DNA of 64,000 nt, from NCBI GenBank assembly GCA_017448825.1, contig JAFSKR010000072.1, forward strand, positions 32,564 through 96,563, given 5' to 3'. This DNA comes from Bacteroidaceae bacterium. GTDB lineage: Bacteria > Bacteroidota > Bacteroidia > Bacteroidales > Bacteroidaceae. Shown in pieces: positions 41,001-46,517 of this stretch (its first letter is position 1; each line of letters begins with the position of its first letter). The notes below the pieces were generated by a model. It worked only from the letters and a program-made list of their open reading frames with translations, was not told the DNA's origin and ran no database searches. The position numbers and the translations under genes are program-made.

Positions 41001-41114
41001 GACCGTACACAGGAAGTCAAGGGCGCTGATATTAGAGACAATGTCTATGGCGGTGGCAACAAAGCGGAAGTGACGGGAAAGACGAACGTGACTATCGGCA
41101 AAGAGAAAGAGTAG
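32004..41114 (+). CDS. Giant secreted protein: lectin-like, chitobiase-C-like, GLUG and YGGGN repeats (3036 residues)
   Basis: This is a second giant frame; the signal anchor is 'LMAVLVMMATVVGMRGQ' (ending about residue 33). Modules in order: a beta-trefoil/ricin-like segment (about 34-225, 'GIWYIANN', 'YYIIHAITGKYVIYE'); five chitobiase-C-terminal-like Ig repeats (about 229-620) each with 'IYYTTDGSTTPT' or close; another trefoil-like segment (about 622-767); two more Ig repeats (to about 922); a GLUG-like part ('INCYSYADITGGDKVGGIVG', about 930-1110); then a long YGGG solenoid region (about 1630-3036). The protein stops within the solenoid pattern ('VYGGGNKAEVTGKTNVTIGK' plus three residues) with no recognisable sorting tail, unlike its neighbour. 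It lies 100 bases after the first giant gene and 6 before the next. Glycan or surface binding is suggested by the trefoil-like parts. Confidence 0.83.
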   Translation: MKMKEQGFLSRYYIGKLMAVLVMMATVVGMRGQNFSGIWYIANNTNHNSTTDQRWYMVPAKDPQQPNAIDAYYSPNHNTTPGDSEKPFLTTYQTNKDSNSIWIIAPSGVEGNYYIIHAITGKYVIYEPPLPNDGDNQRKSMHLQTIDNSTYNPGTNNNFTFKVTGTSTSSPINIQPQSRSDWYFNPAGSNKSTYYGQDSPLYRNGIIGIYNRSDGDSWWFLEDAKLPAPTIHIDDEAGTYTFSYPNNILPDGYSFLFTTNGNDPTVDGTGVTTWDATPQSIVGDCHIKAVIARYGVVLSEVAEQIVDMPDPPTITYDNTTGNVTISSATTDASIYYTTDGSTTPTSSSTLYSAPFSITGETTIKAIAVKGGFRNSEVATVTISKLAAPTVTFNDANQTVSITKNSDVEGATTYYTDDSTDPTAASTEYTSPISLTATTTIKARNIKDGYINSDVTSLTVTKLASLPTITISGNSATLSYAGDSDATIHYTTDGTTPTSESSTYTTAISLSGDQKYTIKAIATKAEYLHSDVATEVVDKRTSIPAPTITVDGNSVTITANDAGDEIYYTTDETEPTTSTLTHFTGTGTFNLVDGSNYTVKAIASNGTLSSSVVTQTVDLSDLGYSGIYYIQSSNREYYMYPVGGESTYVKTAKNADKNAIWKIEKVGDYYRIIHYEDGKYLVAADATVETNTVSLVETNSPGETALFEITRKSGSETNLLDQIILFKPKAAANDNGHIYLNTTQGNDGTHTIGLYDNTGSSEWRLGRVPAKPTFTVADLKVTMTNTLGDIYYTTDGADPTTSSTNGKSVMLAYGPSYTVKAISVYTDPKSGGTWQSDIASKTVKVDVLAPTFSVSGNTVYLRSSQAGVEFRYTTDGGISLTPTTGESYDNNTGITLASGNVYTLKALAYNTVSGTVYPSVVSTIEVDLREATEISSLTEITSATGNYKLTANNTYSSSNKPAVTTFSGILDGGDFIISDLTAPLFETLDGGTVHNVTFDNIEISSGNTNGDAGAVCSEAKGTARIYNVGVLATGSTVDENGHVTTNSSTIGASRYVGGLVGLLDGSARVINCYSYADITGGDKVGGIVGYNNVATTATNLKTMVMNCMFYGDITEGTNKAPIYNGQIITNINNNKGVSNFNFFCAEASYVQNLDIDTYNCALMAEKRFLQRFEFFRHLLNSNRELAAWWATGNMNKDQMMKWVMEPSQIGTAKPYPILKEPGRYHSVVNIDNLDVDNATSNSIGTKLATLTVHIQMGSGGAKFGAPTGAGIKSGKETLYLDITDKDPGHYNFNYYKVQLPYYNDVGTGNYTTASDGTSRVVAGWKIVNFHGGGTAGTFTTGSNDAPAYNFADRKCTNKDYYGTGGSNRIFNQGAYFDVPEGVSEITIEPYWAKCVYLSDATPDVVYKSDMTAAYNVTAVAGGQRYVDGSSYSINGVSQKVYTSMNTAVSALSTNSSYTPYDYAVVLVGNYHQYNGIEGEKPYTVMSIDLDGDNEPDNSFLLRFDGRTAFHPVRYDFLNLMGLGMAQKSTSGTGSYNFGIMQPKGWFEVTNTALFRVTQFEYSPSGRSKKPIILHGGVMEQWVCLQGNPGDRVEYFHVGGNVWFKEFHLGIHQDNQNKTPHPPVSVTGGDFDYFYLTGAYRADVEIYDDNAECYINGGRFGIMAGTGMEGLGTTSDNGNITWQIDNADITEFYGGGINAAHPAIGNISTTISNSRVTLFCGGPKFGDMTGGKTVTTNATNCTFGTYFGAGYGGNSYSREAPNNRTQTMNTDWNNWITTNYKQEYKSGFGGVSTQFDYQFLPMSGNANNVCRIFIEYVKFSLATTHNVISNLTGCTVTGNFYGGGNLGKVDGNVTSTLTNCTVNGDAFGAGFSASLPSVEVDSIGFRTEPYYYQNLGNYRIGVKGPTETYTWEHAETVNNTASAINKDDHILYTTENLTTLGTVTGTATLNIKGATTVEGSVYGGGCEADVMGNTRVEMEDGYIFNGIFGGGLSGSVGTFTRSTADADVTVFGHEAHEGCIGKPVSCAENTGKCTVVVTGGQIGPIEVTTKGMTRSVEEGGPVSEGWVWGAGCGLIEDPATHPDTHFKTYVNETEVTIGGDAFILESIIGGGEFGRVLGNTHVTIQDACQIGVGENQTETVNGVLKPKRYADEKFINPLETPVTNSNALVECSHFPYGRNVGTTESPNWVYETFDPYYDKYYVTGAYKDNIPEDFSLGSTSHASDGKTWIGCVFGGGSGYYPYEKSDGTGYGWLRSAGWVEGNSLVEIKGGHILTNVYGANEYTDVKGSSTVRMSGGTIGVPRTLEQIKESPNTGNLYGGGKGDPRTYFNTMTNVGSVEIEVTGGIIYGSLYGGGEDGHVLGNVVTTISKETGEGTSAPVIGCDGTSGDDGNVFGGGKGASTALTAGVVGGNVNLTILDGSIKGSVYGGGQVASVGTHFTAPYDDNYGKMQEGEEHGCITVNLKGGTIEQNVYGGCMGMLENAALGISKDVSVNLNKDVDDTARGCAVKGEIFGCNNVNSTPQGAVTVHIYKTQNAAADQIVNTAASGETPAVTNAKVSGRYDVKAVYGGGNLAAYEPTKATATTDDEKDQAYAHVIIEGCGSTSIQQVYGGGNAASTPATMVDVDGTFEIEEVFGGGNGKDDISKDAGKTYIKNPGANVGFKDYWDYEKDEDIEDYNTKAKRQSDTFLSNYVYGSGKARVNIHGGKVHRVYGGSNTKGNVRITAVTMLEDESGCDFDVDEAYGGGKSAPMDAESRLEMACIPGLKVAYGGAENAEIEGDVNLTITNGTFDRVFGGNNVSGYIKGTITVNIEETGCKPIIIGQLYGGGNQAPYTAPFKEGSTTEREDGPTINVRSFTSIGEVYGGGYGKTAVVTGDTHVNINVCEGKYKDGTYTYSDHSTIADKTGNQAIQFTEYARTDDGDFVEENGSRKVETITEHLYLPLHDANKIGAINRVFGGGNAAKVDGDTYVYIGTKSNEVFKTPVTKTVKVNNEDQEVNTTDEDRTQEVKGADIRDNVYGGGNKAEVTGKTNVTIGKEKE

Positions 41115-41120
41115 GGAAAG

Positions 41121-41939
41121 ATGCTGAGGAGAAGCTTGTTCTTGGGAGTGCTGTTGGCTGTGTCGTTGGGCACGCGTGCACAGGGAACGTTTCCTTATGT
41201 GTCCATCCCCGACTCGTTGGTGGACGGGCAGGAGCGGCTGGCCTATATGTTGGAGCATTTCTGGTGTTCATTTGACTTCGGCGACTCCACGGAGACGAAC
41301 CTTGCCGTGGCGGAACAGGGCTTTGTGGATTATGTGAACTTGATGCAGCATGCCGACTCGGCGGTGGCTGCACGGAGTGCTGCGGTGTTTGTGGCAAGCC
41401 TTGCTGACCAGAAGGGATGGCTGAGCCGTATGGAGGAACTGATGGATCACTATTTGGGGAATCCTCAGTCGCCCGTGCGAGACGATGGCGTGTATGCCCA
41501 TCTGCTGCGTGCCATGCCTGTCACGCCTCAACGGACTTACTTGCTTGGTCGGTTGAGCCAAAACCAACTGGGAATGGTGGTGAACGACATCCCGTTGATG
41601 GACGGGCAGGGGCTGCTCCGCGGCGAAGACAAACAATCCCTTCACTCCGAAGGCTGGAATTTTCTCCATGAAGTGGAAAGCCCTTTCGTCTTGCTGGTAC
41701 TCTACGACCCCGACTGCGAGCAGTGTCGGGAGTTGTTGGCTCAGATTCGTGAGAACCAACCACTGAACAGCCGCGCGAAGGAGGTGAAGGTGTTGTATAT
41801 CGATACAGCGTTGCATCCGTCTGTGAACAAGGCGTTCTATTTGCCGTCGCTGCCGTCGCTCTATCTGCTCGATGCACAAAAACGTGTGTTGCTGAAGGAT
41901 GCCAAATGGATGGAAGTTCGTGAGTTTTTGGGGTTGTGA
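41121..41939 (+). CDS. DUF5106-like secreted protein with thioredoxin-type C-terminal half
   Basis: This 272-residue exported protein (signal MLRRSLFLGVLLAVSLGTRAQ) has a helical N-terminal half of the DUF5106 type ('ERLAYMLEHFWCSFDFGD', 'FVDYVNLMQHAD'). Its thioredoxin-like C-terminal half has 'FVLLVLYDPDCEQCRELL' with a CxxC pair at C199 and C202, and 'FYLPSLPSLYLLDAQKRVLL' containing the expected cis-Pro-like loop. Such proteins are periplasmic or outer-membrane-facing redox factors in Bacteroidetes. It begins only 6 bases after the 3036-residue gene and is the last gene before a repeat-rich gap, so it belongs to the fimbrial/giant-protein cluster. It may handle disulfides of exported partners; the DUF3575 protein and the anchor have spare cysteines. 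That link is inference. Confidence 0.75.
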   Translation: MLRRSLFLGVLLAVSLGTRAQGTFPYVSIPDSLVDGQERLAYMLEHFWCSFDFGDSTETNLAVAEQGFVDYVNLMQHADSAVAARSAAVFVASLADQKGWLSRMEELMDHYLGNPQSPVRDDGVYAHLLRAMPVTPQRTYLLGRLSQNQLGMVVNDIPLMDGQGLLRGEDKQSLHSEGWNFLHEVESPFVLLVLYDPDCEQCRELLAQIRENQPLNSRAKEVKVLYIDTALHPSVNKAFYLPSLPSLYLLDAQKRVLLKDAKWMEVREFLGL

Positions 41940-42056
41940 GTCTTTAAGTTCTTGGAAATCTGAAAACTCGCAAACTTACACGCTGAAAACTTGCAAACTC
42001 ATAAACTTACAGACCTAAAAACAGACAAATTCATAAACTCAAAAAATTACCCCCTC
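41940..42056. repeat. Short imperfect direct repeats in spacer
   Basis: The gap holds several imperfect copies of an 'aaact(c/t)gcaaact' / 'ataaactta' pattern (for example around 41965-42010 and again near 42030). The DNA is AT-rich with no gene and no clear promoter box. Confidence 0.5.
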
Positions 42057-42761
42057 ATGAAGATATGTTATGTTGTGGCGATGGAGGCAGAAGCACAGCC
42101 GTTCATCGCGCGTTATGGAATGCGGAAAGTGGAGAATGCCTTTGCCCCTCTTCCTTGCCAGCTCTACGAGGCAGAAGTGAACGGGCATACCCTCCATGTC
42201 GTGCTCAACGGTCAGCAGCACCAGCGTGACCTTGTGGGTTGCGAGGCTGCCGTGGTGGCCACACTGAGTGCCATCCAGCGGTTGCACCCCGACCTTGTCA
42301 TCAACTCGGGTACCTGTGGCGCGTTTCGTGCCCACGGAGCCGACATCGCCCAGGTCTATATCGGCAACGGTGCCATGTTCCACGACCGCCGCGTGCCTGG
42401 CGACGATGCATGGGGCACACAGAGCCTTGGCAACTATGCCGTGTGGGACGGCAGTGCAGCCTTGGCGCAAACGCTGGGACTGAAGATGGGCAAAGTGACT
42501 ACGGGTTCTTCGCTGGATATGCAGCCGTGTGACCTTGACCTCATCCGTCAGCATGGTGGCGAACTGAAAGATATGGAAGGTGCTGCTGTCGGCTTTGTCT
42601 GCTCGTTGTTGAACGTGCCTATTCTCTATGTCAAGTCTGTCACCGACCTTTGCGACAGTGGAACCGAGACCTACGAGGAGTTCTCGCGAAACCTGAACCA
42701 TGCATGTGAGGCACTGAAGGTGGTCAACGAACAGGTGATTGACTACCTCACGGCAAAGTGA
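42057..42761 (+). CDS. MTA/SAH nucleosidase-type phosphorylase-fold protein
   Basis: The ATG at 42057 is preferred over an in-frame codon at 41991, because the upstream 22 residues are translated spacer repeats and the domain starts at MKICYVVAMEAEAQPF. The 234-residue product has the nucleosidase fold: 'LVGCEAAVVATLSAI', 'DLVINSGTCGAF', 'TTGSSLDMQP', 'DMEGAAVGFVC' (purine/ribose-contacting MEGAA) and 'VKSVTDLCD', whose Asp is the usual catalytic acid. It would hydrolyse 5'-methylthioadenosine and S-adenosylhomocysteine to adenine and thioribose products in the cytoplasm, recycling methyl-cycle by-products. A related nucleosidase specificity (for example futalosine) is possible. It stands alone between the fimbrial cluster and a convergent glycan set. 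Confidence 0.78.
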   Translation: MKICYVVAMEAEAQPFIARYGMRKVENAFAPLPCQLYEAEVNGHTLHVVLNGQQHQRDLVGCEAAVVATLSAIQRLHPDLVINSGTCGAFRAHGADIAQVYIGNGAMFHDRRVPGDDAWGTQSLGNYAVWDGSAALAQTLGLKMGKVTTGSSLDMQPCDLDLIRQHGGELKDMEGAAVGFVCSLLNVPILYVKSVTDLCDSGTETYEEFSRNLNHACEALKVVNEQVIDYLTAK

Positions 42762-42815
42762 GTGGCTGGTGGGCTGACTGGTGACTGGCTACCTCACAGC
42801 AAAGTAAGTGGCTAG
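42743..42815 (+). repeat. 27-bp direct duplication spanning the nucleosidase stop codon
   Basis: Positions 42743-42769 (the 3' end of the gene with its stop) recur at 42789-42815 with three mismatches, 46 bases downstream. The second copy is noncoding and looks like a duplicated gene end. Confidence 0.65.
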
Positions 42816-42843
42816 AGGGGCTTCGTCGGTACCAGTGCTGACA

Positions 42844-42893
42844 CCAAGAGGCTGTGCCAAAATAGCGAACACTATTTTGGCACAGCCTCTTGG
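42844..42893. terminator. Perfect 22-bp hairpin, bidirectional terminator
   Basis: Positions 42844-42865 and 42872-42893 are exact reverse complements around a 6-base loop (cgaaca). The hairpin lies between the convergent nucleosidase and GH31 genes, so it can stop transcription from both sides. T-rich flanks are weak. Confidence 0.7.
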
Positions 42894-42965
42894 TTGTTAT
42901 ACGTCCCTTGGTATGTTGTTGCTCCAGGTTCTTGGACTTATTAGCAGTTGCGCAACTTGTCTCCG

Positions 42966-45404
42966 TTATTTGACTGTTACGGCTTTACCGCTATAAGTGA
43001 TGGTCTTTTCGGTGCCACCAATGACCTTCACGTGGAAGGTGCGAGTGGGGAGCATCCCCTCGAAGGAGCCTGTGCGCTTGCCGATGGTGAGGGTCTTGGC
43101 GCGGTCGTTCCATGTGAGGGGGATGGTGGTGTACTGTCCCTTCTCGTAGTTGTAGTTGTCGCCTTCGTCTTCGTAGAGGGTGAAGGTGGCGTTGGCTCCA
43201 GGATAGATGACGAGGTCGAGGTTGTCGAACTTGTTCTCGTTGGCATACTGCACGTCGGGACCGAGGGGCAGGATGGAACCAGCCTTGATGTAGAGTGGCG
43301 AGTGGCTGAGGGGTGCGGAGGCTGTGACGTTCTGGCCGCCATCGAGTTTCGTGTTGGTCCAGTAGTCATACCATTGTGCCCCTGCTGGCAGATAGACGTT
43401 GAAGGTCTTTGTGGCTTGCCAATCGACGGGCGTATAGGTCTCGCGCTTCAGTTCTTGCTTGTCCCAGCCCGACATGGGGTCGGTTCTCACGATTTTCTCT
43501 TGGGTGTAGAGTGGGTCAACAACGGGGCATACGAGCACGTTGTGCCCAAACATATACTGGCGGTTGTTGTTCCATGTCTGGCGGTCTGCCTTGAAGTCCA
43601 TGAAGAGGGCACGCATGAAAGAGTCGTTGTTCTTGGTCACCTGCCATGACTGGCTGTAGATGTAGGGGAGGAAGCGGTAGCGAAGCCGAACGGCATCGAC
43701 GAGTGCGTCGTACACGGGTTCGCCCTGCTTGCCGAAGTAGTAGAGCTCGCGGTAGATGTCGGCTCCGTGACTGCGCATCATGGGCGTGAAGGTTCCGAAC
43801 TGCATCCAGCGCACGTAGAGTTCCTGAAACTGTGGGTTGCGGGTGGCGGAGTTGAAGCCTTGGGTGCTGTAGGAGCCTGCGAAGAAGCCGCCAAGGTCGG
43901 TGTTGACGTTGGGGTTGGCAGTCAAGGTGTAGTTGAGGCAGATGGGGACTTGCTTGCGGAAGGTGTCCCATGATGAGCCTGTGTCGCCACTCCATGTGTT
44001 GGCTCCGTAGCGTTGCTGCCCTGCGAAGTAGGAGCGTGTGAGGATGAAGACGCGCTTGGATTCATCGACGGCGCGCTGGTTGTCATACACACCGCCCACA
44101 GTCATGAGTGGGAAGGCGTTGCGCACACTGCGGTAGCTGCCCATCGCGGTGGGCTGGTCGCGCTGCTCTTCGGTGAGATCCATCTGGTCGGGGTCGGTGG
44201 AGTCCATCCACCAGGCATCGATGCCCATCTTGTGGAGACGAGAGAGGTTCTTCCAGTAGATGTCGCGGGCTTCCTTGCTATATACGTCGTAGCAACGCAC
44301 ACCGCTGGGATAATCCTTGCGTGGAGGCCATTGGGAGAGTCCACTCTGAGGCCAAGTGTCGAAATCGAGCATCAATCCTTTCGGCTTCATCTCCTTGAAA
44401 GCTTTGGTTTCGGGACCGAAGGATGCCCAGATGCTGATGCTGATATGGGCGTTCTGCTTGTGCACCTCATCAATCATGTCTTGTGCACGACCGAAGTCGG
44501 GGTTGAGGAACTCCATCGCGTTCCAGTTGTAGTTGCTGCCCCAGTACTGCCAGTCTTGGATGATGCCGTCGAAAGGTATCTTGAGGTCGCGGTACTTGTG
44601 CACCACTTCGAGCAGTTCCTGCTGTGACTTGTAGCGTTCGCGGCATTGGTGGAAACCATACGTCCAGAGGGGGAACATGGGCACAGAGCCTGACAGATGG
44701 CGCATCCCCGCAATCACGCCGTCGGCATCGCCACCGTAGATGAAGTAGTAATCCACCAACTTGCCCACTTCGCTCTCCAGTTCGATATTACCTGCCTGTC
44801 CTTCGGTTGGAGTGACGAGACGGGTGGGGGAGTAGTTGTCCCAATAGATGCCATAGCCCTTGATGGTCTGGTAGAAGTGGGCGTAGTCTTCGAGGTTGCT
44901 CTGTTCCATGCGGCGGTTCTCTCCCCGTTGCGACATCTTGCCGTTTTGCAGGAGTCCCACACCGTAGATGCCTTCGTCGCCCTCCACGGAGAAGGTCTGT
45001 TTCACCTTGTAGGCTCCTGTGTCGGGTCCCTTCGTGATGGGGGTGAATGCACATTCGCCCTCACGGGTGAGGAGGTTGCCCTTGGGGTCGAAGAAGGCCA
45101 CCTTGCCATCTTCCACCTTGACGGTGAGTGCCGACGATTTGTAAACCGTGGCGTTGCCCTCACGGCTCTGGGAAACTTTCACCTGCTCGGGCTTAGCGAT
45201 GACCACGAGCGAGCCTCCCGTCCCCTGAAGAGGGAGGGCATCTGCGTTGCTTGTCTGTGGGTTATTACTGCGTGAGTCCTCCCCCTTTGGGGAACGGGGG
45301 GCTTTCACGATGTGGACTGTCTGGGGAGTGTAGAACTCCACTTGCTGAGCCTTCGCGGTACTCATGCCCACGAATGCCAGTGCTAACCATAACGTTTTCT
45401 TCAT
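42966..45404 (-). CDS. GH31 glycoside hydrolase, alpha-xylosidase/alpha-glucosidase type
   Basis: This 812-residue secreted enzyme (signal MKKTLWLALAFVGMSTAKAQ) has family signs 'GIIQDWQYWG', nucleophile motif 'WWMDSTDPD' (D401) and acid/base motif 'TWSGDTGSSW' (D474), then 'TDLGGFFAGS' and a C-terminal 'LYEDEGD' beta domain. Unlike the GH31 at 2428 it has no PA14-like insert, so the two are distant paralogues with probably different substrates. Residues about 37-65 ('RSPKGEDSRSNNPQTSNADA' and beyond) are low in structure and correspond to GC-rich hairpin repeats, which look like an in-frame insertion of an intergenic element. It is the last gene of the minus-strand set, 48 bases after the GH43 gene. 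Removal of alpha-xylose or alpha-glucose from oligosaccharides is likely. Confidence 0.88.
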   Translation of the reverse strand: MKKTLWLALAFVGMSTAKAQQVEFYTPQTVHIVKAPRSPKGEDSRSNNPQTSNADALPLQGTGGSLVVIAKPEQVKVSQSREGNATVYKSSALTVKVEDGKVAFFDPKGNLLTREGECAFTPITKGPDTGAYKVKQTFSVEGDEGIYGVGLLQNGKMSQRGENRRMEQSNLEDYAHFYQTIKGYGIYWDNYSPTRLVTPTEGQAGNIELESEVGKLVDYYFIYGGDADGVIAGMRHLSGSVPMFPLWTYGFHQCRERYKSQQELLEVVHKYRDLKIPFDGIIQDWQYWGSNYNWNAMEFLNPDFGRAQDMIDEVHKQNAHISISIWASFGPETKAFKEMKPKGLMLDFDTWPQSGLSQWPPRKDYPSGVRCYDVYSKEARDIYWKNLSRLHKMGIDAWWMDSTDPDQMDLTEEQRDQPTAMGSYRSVRNAFPLMTVGGVYDNQRAVDESKRVFILTRSYFAGQQRYGANTWSGDTGSSWDTFRKQVPICLNYTLTANPNVNTDLGGFFAGSYSTQGFNSATRNPQFQELYVRWMQFGTFTPMMRSHGADIYRELYYFGKQGEPVYDALVDAVRLRYRFLPYIYSQSWQVTKNNDSFMRALFMDFKADRQTWNNNRQYMFGHNVLVCPVVDPLYTQEKIVRTDPMSGWDKQELKRETYTPVDWQATKTFNVYLPAGAQWYDYWTNTKLDGGQNVTASAPLSHSPLYIKAGSILPLGPDVQYANENKFDNLDLVIYPGANATFTLYEDEGDNYNYEKGQYTTIPLTWNDRAKTLTIGKRTGSFEGMLPTRTFHVKVIGGTEKTITYSGKAVTVK
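45211..45303. repeat. GC-rich hairpin repeat inserted in frame within the GH31 gene
   Basis: The stretch contains cctccc (45214-45219) pairing with gggagg (45232-45237), and further on a second C-run/G-run hairpin. The pattern resembles the intergenic hairpin at 60852-60893. It encodes an odd, low-complexity part of the GH31 N-terminus. Confidence 0.5.
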
Positions 45405-45452
45405 GTCTTTATATGTACATCAAATTAGTTTTTAGTTTGCGGCCAAAGTGTC

Positions 45453-46517
45453 TCAGTAGCCGAAGTGCTTTTCCAATCGCTTGCGCTCCTTGGCGGTGAT
45501 GGGGATGACGGAGCCATGGCGTGGGGTGAAGTTGCCTTGGGTGGGTGTGTCTTTCACGTAGTCGAAGTGAGTGAGGTCTCCTTGACAGAACTGGTAATGG
45601 CCGTTGGCATAGCAGTCATACATGAGAATGTACTGTGTGGGAGCTTTCTTCGACTTGGGGATGAGGGGAAAGACACTGGAACCTTCCACGGGGTATTGCC
45701 CAGGCTTTTGCAAGTGTCGCCACTCCACGGTGTAGGGCCCAGTGAGCGTCTTGCTGGTGGCGCGCATCACACCTTGACGGGTGCGCCATCCGCCGTTGGG
45801 TCCTGCGGGGTTGATGACGGAGCGGCCTTCGTCTTTGAAGAAGAGCACGTATTCTTGGTTCTTGGGGTCGTAAACGATGTCGCCATCGATGGATGCCTTG
45901 CCGAAGTCGAAGAGCAAACGGGGTTCGGTGATGTCGGTGAAATCGGCATTGGCATAGGAGTAGTAGATCTTGAAGTAGGGCTGGTTGAACTTCGGGTCGT
46001 CGGTGGGGTATTCCCAATCGTGGCGACCGATGCTGTAGTATATCATGTACTTCTTCTCCACAGGGTTCCAAATGGTCTGCGGTGCCCACACGGCATGCAG
46101 GTTCTGGCGGTCTAAGCCTGCCAGATTCGGGAATCGGGTAGGGAAGTCGATGGCGGTGTGTTGCCAGTGGATGAGGTCTGTGCTTTTCATCAGCACTAGT
46201 CCGTCGTTGGACTGCCATCCTTCGCTGGAGCGCATATCGGTGAGCACCATATAGAAGGTCTTGCCGTCGTTGGCGCGGAGGATGTGGGGGTCTCGGATGC
46301 TGTGCTTGAGCGAGATGGTGTCGGATGTCACCACTGGTTTGCCGTCGTTGAGGGAGCGGTAGTTGAAACCGTCGTCGCTGATGGCAAAGCGGATTTGTTC
46401 GCCCTCAGGGGTGTTGTTGGAGAAGAAGGCGAAGAGATAGGAGGTGTATTTCTGAGCATAGGCTCCCCCTGCCCCGAAGGGGAGGAAGAGCAGGAGGGTG
46501 AGGATGAACTTTTTCAT
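45453..46517 (-). CDS. GH43 glycoside hydrolase
   Basis: This is a 354-residue single-domain secreted enzyme (signal MKKFILTLLLFLPFGAGGAYAQ). Propeller markers are 'SIRDPHILRA' (D76, likely base), 'HAVWAPQTIWNPVEKKYMIY', 'SIDGDIVYD' (second Asp) and 'VEGSSVFPL' (likely acid Glu), the usual GH43 set. With no appended binding module it is the shortest of the three GH43 proteins in the window. The start overlaps the stop of the upstream GH30-like gene by four bases, which points to translational coupling. An arabinofuranosidase or xylosidase role fits the set, but the subfamily cannot be fixed by eye. Confidence 0.82.
   Translation of the reverse strand: MKKFILTLLLFLPFGAGGAYAQKYTSYLFAFFSNNTPEGEQIRFAISDDGFNYRSLNDGKPVVTSDTISLKHSIRDPHILRANDGKTFYMVLTDMRSSEGWQSNDGLVLMKSTDLIHWQHTAIDFPTRFPNLAGLDRQNLHAVWAPQTIWNPVEKKYMIYYSIGRHDWEYPTDDPKFNQPYFKIYYSYANADFTDITEPRLLFDFGKASIDGDIVYDPKNQEYVLFFKDEGRSVINPAGPNGGWRTRQGVMRATSKTLTGPYTVEWRHLQKPGQYPVEGSSVFPLIPKSKKAPTQYILMYDCYANGHYQFCQGDLTHFDYVKDTPTQGNFTPRHGSVIPITAKERKRLEKHFGY

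Noticed and set aside
40059-41258. 399-codon minus-strand frame opposite the end of the 3036-residue gene
   Set aside because: It has no start context or family signature, and it overlaps two real genes that show clear repeats and motifs.
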